A stretch of 10,735 bases of DNA from NCBI GenBank assembly GCA_036741535.1, contig DAINSB010000080.1, forward strand, positions 1-10,735, given 5' to 3'. A program made the position numbers and the translations under genes. This DNA is from Thermocaproicibacter sp036741535 (GTDB taxonomy: Bacteria; Bacillota; Clostridia; Oscillospirales; Acutalibacteraceae). The notes under the pieces are model-generated. The model was not told the DNA's origin. It ran no database searches and worked only from the letters and a program-made list of their open reading frames with translations. Shown here piece by piece: positions 7,495-10,735 of this stretch; position 1 is the stretch's first letter; every line of letters starts with the position of its first letter.

Positions 7495-7505
7495 TGGTAG
7501 AACCA
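7495..7505. promoter_or_regulatory. Exact TGGT-N3-ACCA site in the lctP leader
   Basis: TGGTAGAACCA fits the FadR-subfamily operator pattern TNGT-N3-ACNA at every fixed position. It lies about 75 bases downstream of the predicted lctP start, where a bound regulator could block elongation. It overlaps the first unit of the 12-bp tandem repeat. A short CCAG-CAT-CTGG palindrome (7487-7497) also overlaps it. Confidence 0.45.
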
Positions 7506-7521
7506 AAAGTAGAACCAAAAC
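7498..7521 (+). repeat. Two tandem 12-bp units in the lctP leader
   Basis: TAGAACCAAAA occurs at 7498-7508 and again at 7510-7520, so the period is 12 bases; the units differ only in the twelfth base (G, then C). The first copy supplies the ACCA half of the exact operator-like site and the second leaves an additional ACCA half-site. Confidence 0.8.
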
Positions 7522-7543
7522 TTGGGCACACTGTGACTAGCGT

Positions 7544-7574
7544 AGCCACTTAATTCATTCTAAGCCACTTAATT
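7544..7574 (+). repeat. Pair of 12-bp direct repeats just upstream of lctP
   Basis: AGCCACTTAATT occurs exactly at 7544-7555 and 7563-7574, a period of 19 bases, ending about 26 bases before the lctP start codon. Their function is unknown. They could be a protein site on one helix face (not quite two turns) or the trace of a small duplication. Confidence 0.8.
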
Positions 7575-7600
7575 TTTAAGAAGAGAGGTTCTGATGTGTA

Positions 7601-9163
7601 ATGTTGCTGTCTGTTCTAGCTCTCATTCCCATTATCTGGCTGATCATCGCACTCACCTGGTTGAAAATGCCCGGTCACTGGGCATGCGTGAGTGCATTGG
7701 TCATCGGGGCCGTTCTGGCGCTGATTTTCTGGCGCATGCCGGGGGTCGACTGCTTCACGTCCGCCCTGGAAGGTTTCGCCAGCGCGCTGTGGCCTATCAT
7801 CATCGTCATCATCGCCGCTATCTTTACATATAACCTGTGTGTAAAAACCGGCGCGATGGACATTATCAAGCAGAGCCTTACCAGCGTCTCCGCCGACAAG
7901 CGCATCATCATCCTGATCATCGCATGGTGCTTCGGCGGCTTCATGGAAGGCATGGCGGGCTTCGGCACCGCGATCGCCATCCCGGCGGCCATGATGGCCG
8001 GCATGGGATGGGACCCCATCGTGGCATGCGTGACCTGCATGATCTCGAACGCGTTCCCGACGGCTTTCGGGTCCATCGGCATCCCGACCGTCACGCTGCA
8101 GACCGTCACCGGCCTGCAACCGCTGCCGCTGGCCTTTACGACGGTATTTGAAATGACTCCGTTCATGATCCTCGTGCCGTTCCTGATGATCATGGCCGGC
8201 GCGGGCGGCCCGAAAGCCCTCAAGGGCGTCGTGGGCATCACGCTGATCGCCGGTGTGTCCTTTGTGGTTCCGGAACTGATCATCTCCTATTACCTTGGAC
8301 CCTCGCTCCCCGTCATCGTGGGCTGCATTGTTTCGCTGGTCTGCACGATGCTGGCGGCGAAAGCCCGCAAGAATAAGCCGATTCCGGCGGAGTACGACAT
8401 GAGCGAAGGCGTCGCCGCCCTCAGATCCAATCCGTCGGGTGGAGAGAACGGGCCGAAGATGAGCCCCGTCACCGCATGGCTCCCGTTCATCCTCATCTTC
8501 GTCCTTCTTCTGCTGACCTCCAACCTGGTTCCGCCGATCAACCACGCTCTTTCCATTTTTACGACCAAGGCAAAGATCAGCACGGCTGCCAACGCCGTGA
8601 AGGCTTCCTTCAGCTGGATCAACACGCCGGCCGTCTGGATCTTCATCGCCGCGATCATCGGCGGCATCGCCCAGAAAGCCAGCGGCAAGACGGTGGGCAA
8701 AGCCCTCGGCGGCACTTTCAAGCAGATGTACAAGACCATCATCACGATCATGGCCGTGCTTGCTTTGGCTAAGATCATGACGTATTCCGGCATGATCGCC
8801 GATATGGCCCATCTGTTCGTCGTTCTCACTGGTCGTTTCTATCCGTTCGTGGCGCCGATCATCGCAGCCATCGGTGCGTTCGTCACGGGCAGCGGCACCA
8901 ATACGCAAGTGCTGCTGGGCACCCTGCAGACGGCTGCCGCGAAACAGATCGGCGTCTCCGAGTACTGGCTCGCCGCAGCGAACCAGGTGGGCGCCGGCAT
9001 CGGCAAGATCATGTCGCCCCAGTGCGTCGCGACCGGTGTCGCGGCCCTTGGGATTGCCGGCCAGGACAGCAAGGTTATGCGCGCAATCGCAAAGTGGTGC
9101 GTGCTGCTGCTGGTGATCGGCTGCCTGCTGGTCGGCTTCGGCGTTCCGCTGAGCCCCGCGTGA
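7601..9163 (+). CDS. lctP: L-lactate permease (LctP/LldP family)
   Basis: 520 residues, slightly shorter than E. coli LldP (about 550). The family imports lactate with protons through the inner membrane. The protein is hydrophobic throughout with roughly 12-14 likely membrane segments, the first at about 2-22, 26-43 and 62-78. Family landmarks are 'GFGTAIAIPAA' (120-130), 'AFPTAFGSIGIP' (151-162), 'TGSGTNTQ' (429-436) and 'MSPQCVATG' (471-479). A longer polar stretch near residues 250-290 fits a cytoplasmic loop. In-frame TGA at 7592-7594 limits the start to ATG 7601; the AGAGAGG site ends about 12 bases upstream, rather far, so translation may be modest. The gene is divergent from larA and followed by a terminator, so it is probably a single-gene transcript. 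A broader 2-hydroxy-acid substrate range (such as glycolate) is possible. Confidence 0.95.
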   Translation: MLLSVLALIPIIWLIIALTWLKMPGHWACVSALVIGAVLALIFWRMPGVDCFTSALEGFASALWPIIIVIIAAIFTYNLCVKTGAMDIIKQSLTSVSADKRIIILIIAWCFGGFMEGMAGFGTAIAIPAAMMAGMGWDPIVACVTCMISNAFPTAFGSIGIPTVTLQTVTGLQPLPLAFTTVFEMTPFMILVPFLMIMAGAGGPKALKGVVGITLIAGVSFVVPELIISYYLGPSLPVIVGCIVSLVCTMLAAKARKNKPIPAEYDMSEGVAALRSNPSGGENGPKMSPVTAWLPFILIFVLLLLTSNLVPPINHALSIFTTKAKISTAANAVKASFSWINTPAVWIFIAAIIGGIAQKASGKTVGKALGGTFKQMYKTIITIMAVLALAKIMTYSGMIADMAHLFVVLTGRFYPFVAPIIAAIGAFVTGSGTNTQVLLGTLQTAAAKQIGVSEYWLAAANQVGAGIGKIMSPQCVATGVAALGIAGQDSKVMRAIAKWCVLLLVIGCLLVGFGVPLSPA

Positions 9164-9250
9164 GCATGATCGTTTGCTAGGAATTCGGAAATGACAGACC
9201 GGTCCTGAGTGGCTCGGACCGCAAGAAGTCAGGAGTATATTAGGAGTGTA

Positions 9251-9292
9251 AAAGAACGGGTGTGGGCCGGAGGGCCGATGCCCGTTTTTTTT
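9251..9292 (+). terminator. Rho-independent terminator of lctP
   Basis: Outer stem AACGGG (9255-9260) with CCCGTT (9281-9286), inner stem GGCC (9265-9268) with GGCC (9273-9276), then a run of eight T (9285-9292). It lies about 90 bases after the lctP stop codon. An A-rich run before the stem could pair with part of the T-run. Confidence 0.85.
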
Positions 9293-9369
9293 GCATATGG
9301 AATGCCGGCGCCCCGAGGGGATTTCGGGTGCCGCCCGCATGTTCGGGGCATGTTTCGCCGTCCTGTTTT

Positions 9370-9395
9370 GCCGTCCGGAAACGGACGGCTTTTTT
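9370..9395 (+). terminator. Second strong terminator before the lysozyme module
   Basis: A perfect 8-bp stem (GCCGTCCG 9370-9377 with CGGACGGC 9382-9389) closed by a GAAA tetraloop and followed by six T. No gene is visible between the first terminator and this one. It may be a back-up for lctP or the end of something lost from the 80 bases in between. Confidence 0.85.
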
Positions 9396-9463
9396 AATGT
9401 CAGTTGCCCTGTTAAGAGTAACAAATCGGCTTTCGGACGGTAGTATGAAAGGAGGCGTACAGC

Positions 9464-9526
9464 ATGACCGACCAAAAGAAAGACGGGGACGTCCGGGCGC
9501 TCGAACAGGCGGCATGCCTGCCGTGA
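9464..9526 (+). CDS. Putative 20-residue leader ORF overlapping the lysozyme start
   Basis: ATG 9464 has the best ribosome site of the module, AAAGGAGG at 9448-9455 with eight bases between. It encodes 20 residues (MTDQKKDGDVRALEQAACLP) and stops at TGA 9524-9526. The stop lies inside the start region of the lysozyme, which is in another frame: the lysozyme ATG is at 9514, and a GTG at 9523 forms a GTGA overlap with this stop. That looks like translational coupling, in which ribosomes loaded here restart on the lysozyme. I recognise no homologue of the peptide. Alternatively it is the remnant of a longer gene, or the strong site serves another start. Confidence 0.45.
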   Translation: MTDQKKDGDVRALEQAACLP

Positions 9527-10401
9527 ACGAGCGGTGGATCGACGTTTCCGTCCACAACGGGGCGGTCGACTGGCCGAAGGTCGCGGCCTCCGGCGTGAAA
9601 GGGGCCGTTCTGCGGGCCGGATACGGCGATGACATTTCGCAGCGGGACGCGCGGTTCGCGGCGAACATCGGGGGCGTGCGGTCCGCCGGGATGAAGGCCG
9701 CCGTCTACTGGTTCTCCTATGCCGACAGCCCCGCGGACGCGCGCAGGGAGTGGGCCGTCTGCCGGAAGATCATCCAGCCGTATCGCGGAAAGATCCAGTT
9801 CGTCGCCTACGATTACGAGTACGACAGCGCCCGCTATTACCGGAAGATACACGGGACGGACCCGACGGCCGCGCTCATCAACAGCATGGCGGACGCCTTT
9901 CTGGGCGCCGCGGCGGCGGACGGTTGGAAAACGGTGCTCTATACCGACAACGATTACCGGAAGAACGTTTTTTCCGCGGCGACGCTGGCGAAATGGGACA
10001 TCTGGCTGGCCGATTACGCCGGGGCGGCCGACGCGGCCTGTTCGCTCCGGCAGACCGGGACGGAGGGGACGGTCCCCGGCATTCCTGGGGCCGTCGATTT
10101 GGACGAGGTCTACCGGGACTTCAGCCTGCCGGCGTATACCTGCGACACGTCCGGGACCGTGGCGGTGGCCCGCGGCGCGGCGTACCAGGTCGAGATCACG
10201 ACCGCGTCCGAGCCGAACGTCACCGCCGGAACCGGCGACGTTGTGACGATCCTGCCGCGCAGCCGCTTCGGGAACCAGTGGTTTTACTACCTGGTGCCGA
10301 TCGGCAGGCCCGGCGACGAAGCCGGCATCTATATCAACGGCGTGCGGCAACTGATCGTAAAAATCGCAAGCCGGGCAACCCGGCGGAAAGGAAACAAATG
10401 A
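9514..10401 (+). CDS. GH25 lysozyme (endolysin-like muramidase) with C-terminal beta-type domain
   Basis: 295 residues from ATG 9514. GH25 enzymes cleave the MurNAc-GlcNAc bond of peptidoglycan. The barrel covers about residues 7-205: 'WIDVSVHNGAVDW' (8-20, D10), 'AAVYWFSYA' (62-70), 'VAYDYEYDS' (97-105, D100 and catalytic E102), 'WDIWLADYAG' (161-170) and 'AVDLDEV' (193-199, D195/D197). Spacing of the acidic residues fits the family (D9, D98, E100, D198 in the Streptomyces enzyme Cellosyl, as I recall). Residues ~208-288 form a separate Thr/Val/Gly-rich module resembling tails I recall on clostridial GH25 proteins; wall binding is a guess. No signal peptide is seen, so release would need a holin, and one candidate follows with an ATGA overlap. 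The frame is open from 9262, but sequence before 9514 is not lysozyme-like. GTG 9523 is an alternative start. Confidence 0.9.
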   Translation: MPAVNERWIDVSVHNGAVDWPKVAASGVKGAVLRAGYGDDISQRDARFAANIGGVRSAGMKAAVYWFSYADSPADARREWAVCRKIIQPYRGKIQFVAYDYEYDSARYYRKIHGTDPTAALINSMADAFLGAAAADGWKTVLYTDNDYRKNVFSAATLAKWDIWLADYAGAADAACSLRQTGTEGTVPGIPGAVDLDEVYRDFSLPAYTCDTSGTVAVARGAAYQVEITTASEPNVTAGTGDVVTILPRSRFGNQWFYYLVPIGRPGDEAGIYINGVRQLIVKIASRATRRKGNK

Positions 10402-10640
10402 AACAGTTTTTCAGGTCTCTTCTGACGGATAAATCGTTCTGGGCGGCGATCGTCTCGCTCGTGACATGCATCTGCGTGGCGAGCAACGTCCCGGAAGGGT
10501 CCATCACGCAGATCGCGTCCTTCATCGGCGCGCTCGGGACGATCATCGCCTATATCATAGAAAACGGCATCCAGGCGGCGGCCGCCATCCAGGCGCAGGC
10601 CCGCGTGGAAGCCGCCGCGAAACCGGCGGAAAAGAAATGA
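10398..10640 (+). CDS. Small holin-like membrane protein
   Basis: 80 residues. Two hydrophobic segments are visible, about 14-32 (FWAAIVSLVTCICVASN) and 40-55 (ASFIGALGTIIAYIIE), joined by a short polar turn (V-P-E-G-S). The N-terminus is short and basic, and the C-terminal ~25 residues are Ala-rich and charged, ending in EKK. This size, two-segment layout and charged tail are typical of phage holins, which form membrane lesions letting endolysin reach the wall. The start ATG 10398 overlaps the lysozyme stop (ATGA), with AAAGGAA upstream, so the two are translationally coupled. The order (lysozyme then holin) is reversed from many phage cassettes. The family cannot be named from sequence alone. 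Confidence 0.7.
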   Translation: MKQFFRSLLTDKSFWAAIVSLVTCICVASNVPEGSITQIASFIGALGTIIAYIIENGIQAAAAIQAQARVEAAAKPAEKK

Positions 10641-10671
10641 TCCGCCTGCTGCGGGGAAACGGAGGAGTTCG

Positions 10672-10735
10672 ATGCAGCATCACAAATATCTGCTGAAGCC
10701 GGATACCCGGCGGCCCGGGGAGAAGGAGTTCTCGG
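10672..10735 (+). CDS. Start of an unidentified gene (cut by window edge)
   Basis: ATG 10672 lies five bases after GGAGGAG (10661-10667), and the frame stays open for all 21 codons to the window end, beginning MQHHKYLLKPD and rich in charged residues. It starts 31 bases after the holin-like gene, so the operon probably continues. Too little is visible to assign a function. Confidence 0.6.
   Translation, partial: MQHHKYLLKPDTRRPGEKEFS

Noticed and set aside
7480..7545. Possible decayed recombinase C-terminus or attachment site in the lctP leader
   Set aside because: A few codons (T-K-S-R-T-K-T-W-A-H) looked vaguely like an integrase tail, but no longer frame, tRNA end or flanking repeat supports it.
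9200..9221. Hairpin CGGTCC...GGACCG after lctP
   Set aside because: A real 6-bp stem, extended internally by GAG/CTC, but no T-run follows. The proper terminator lies 35 bases further on, so no specific role is assigned.
7616..9475. A 619-codon open frame on the minus strand opposite lctP
   Set aside because: It mirrors the lctP coding frame. The translation is full of Asp, His and Arg with no domain pattern, while lctP on the plus strand is a clear transporter. It is a GC-rich antisense shadow.
9262..9513. A longer lysozyme starting at GTG 9262 or ATG 9445
   Set aside because: The stretch runs through two terminators and the ribosome binding site, and its translation is Arg/Gly/Pro-rich and unlike GH25 proteins.
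10637..10696. A 19-residue ORF starting with an ATGA overlap after the holin-like gene
   Set aside because: The strong ribosome site at 10661-10667 lies inside it and points to ATG 10672, whose frame stays open to the window end.
1..10735. CRISPR array, tRNA, rRNA, insertion sequence
   Set aside because: No regularly spaced repeats, cloverleaf patterns, transposase reading frames or terminal inverted repeats were seen on either strand.

Overview
The window looks like a piece of a GC-rich anaerobic member of the Bacillota, either a butyrate- or caproate-forming clostridium or a Megasphaera-like bacterium. The reasons are an Etf-dependent lactate oxidation cluster that includes a butyryl-CoA-dehydrogenase-type enzyme, strong AGGAGG-type ribosome binding sites, and a clostridial-style GH25 lysozyme. 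The exact genus cannot be read from the sequence.

Layout. Bases 1-365 hold the 3' end of a LysR-type regulator gene (+). A 13-bp-stem terminator separates it from a convergent GntR/FCD regulator gene (1176 to 481, -). Next comes a minus-strand operon, read right to left: larA (lactate racemase), lctD (FAD-linked lactate dehydrogenase), etfB, etfA and an acyl-CoA dehydrogenase, ending in a terminator at 1308-1345. A low-GC intergenic region of about 430 bp (7172-7600) separates larA from the divergent lactate permease gene lctP (7601-9163, +). It holds candidate promoters in both directions, two sites resembling FadR-type operators, and two sets of short direct repeats. After lctP lie two rho-independent terminators, then a second module (9464 to the end): a 20-codon leader ORF, a GH25 lysozyme, an 80-residue holin-like membrane protein and the start of another gene, linked by overlapping or closely spaced start codons.

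How the genes fit together. LctP imports lactate, LarA interconverts D- and L-lactate, and LctD oxidises lactate to pyruvate, passing electrons to the EtfAB flavoprotein. Etf can then reduce NAD+ in a ferredoxin-driven confurcating reaction, or pass electrons to the adjacent acyl-CoA dehydrogenase. EtfA has no N-terminal ferredoxin-like domain, which fits an Etf shared with an acyl-CoA dehydrogenase. The GntR/FCD regulator is the obvious candidate for lactate-responsive control of both divergent transcripts.

Main oddities. lctD has a single in-frame amber codon (5483-5485) at codon 121, with intact, well-conserved protein on both sides. The larA-lctP intergenic region has an exact TGGT-N3-ACCA site downstream of the lctP promoter and a 13/17 match to the FadR consensus just downstream of the larA promoter. 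I found no CRISPR array, tRNA, rRNA or transposase. No wholly new system is evident; the lctD amber codon and the control region deserve the closest look.
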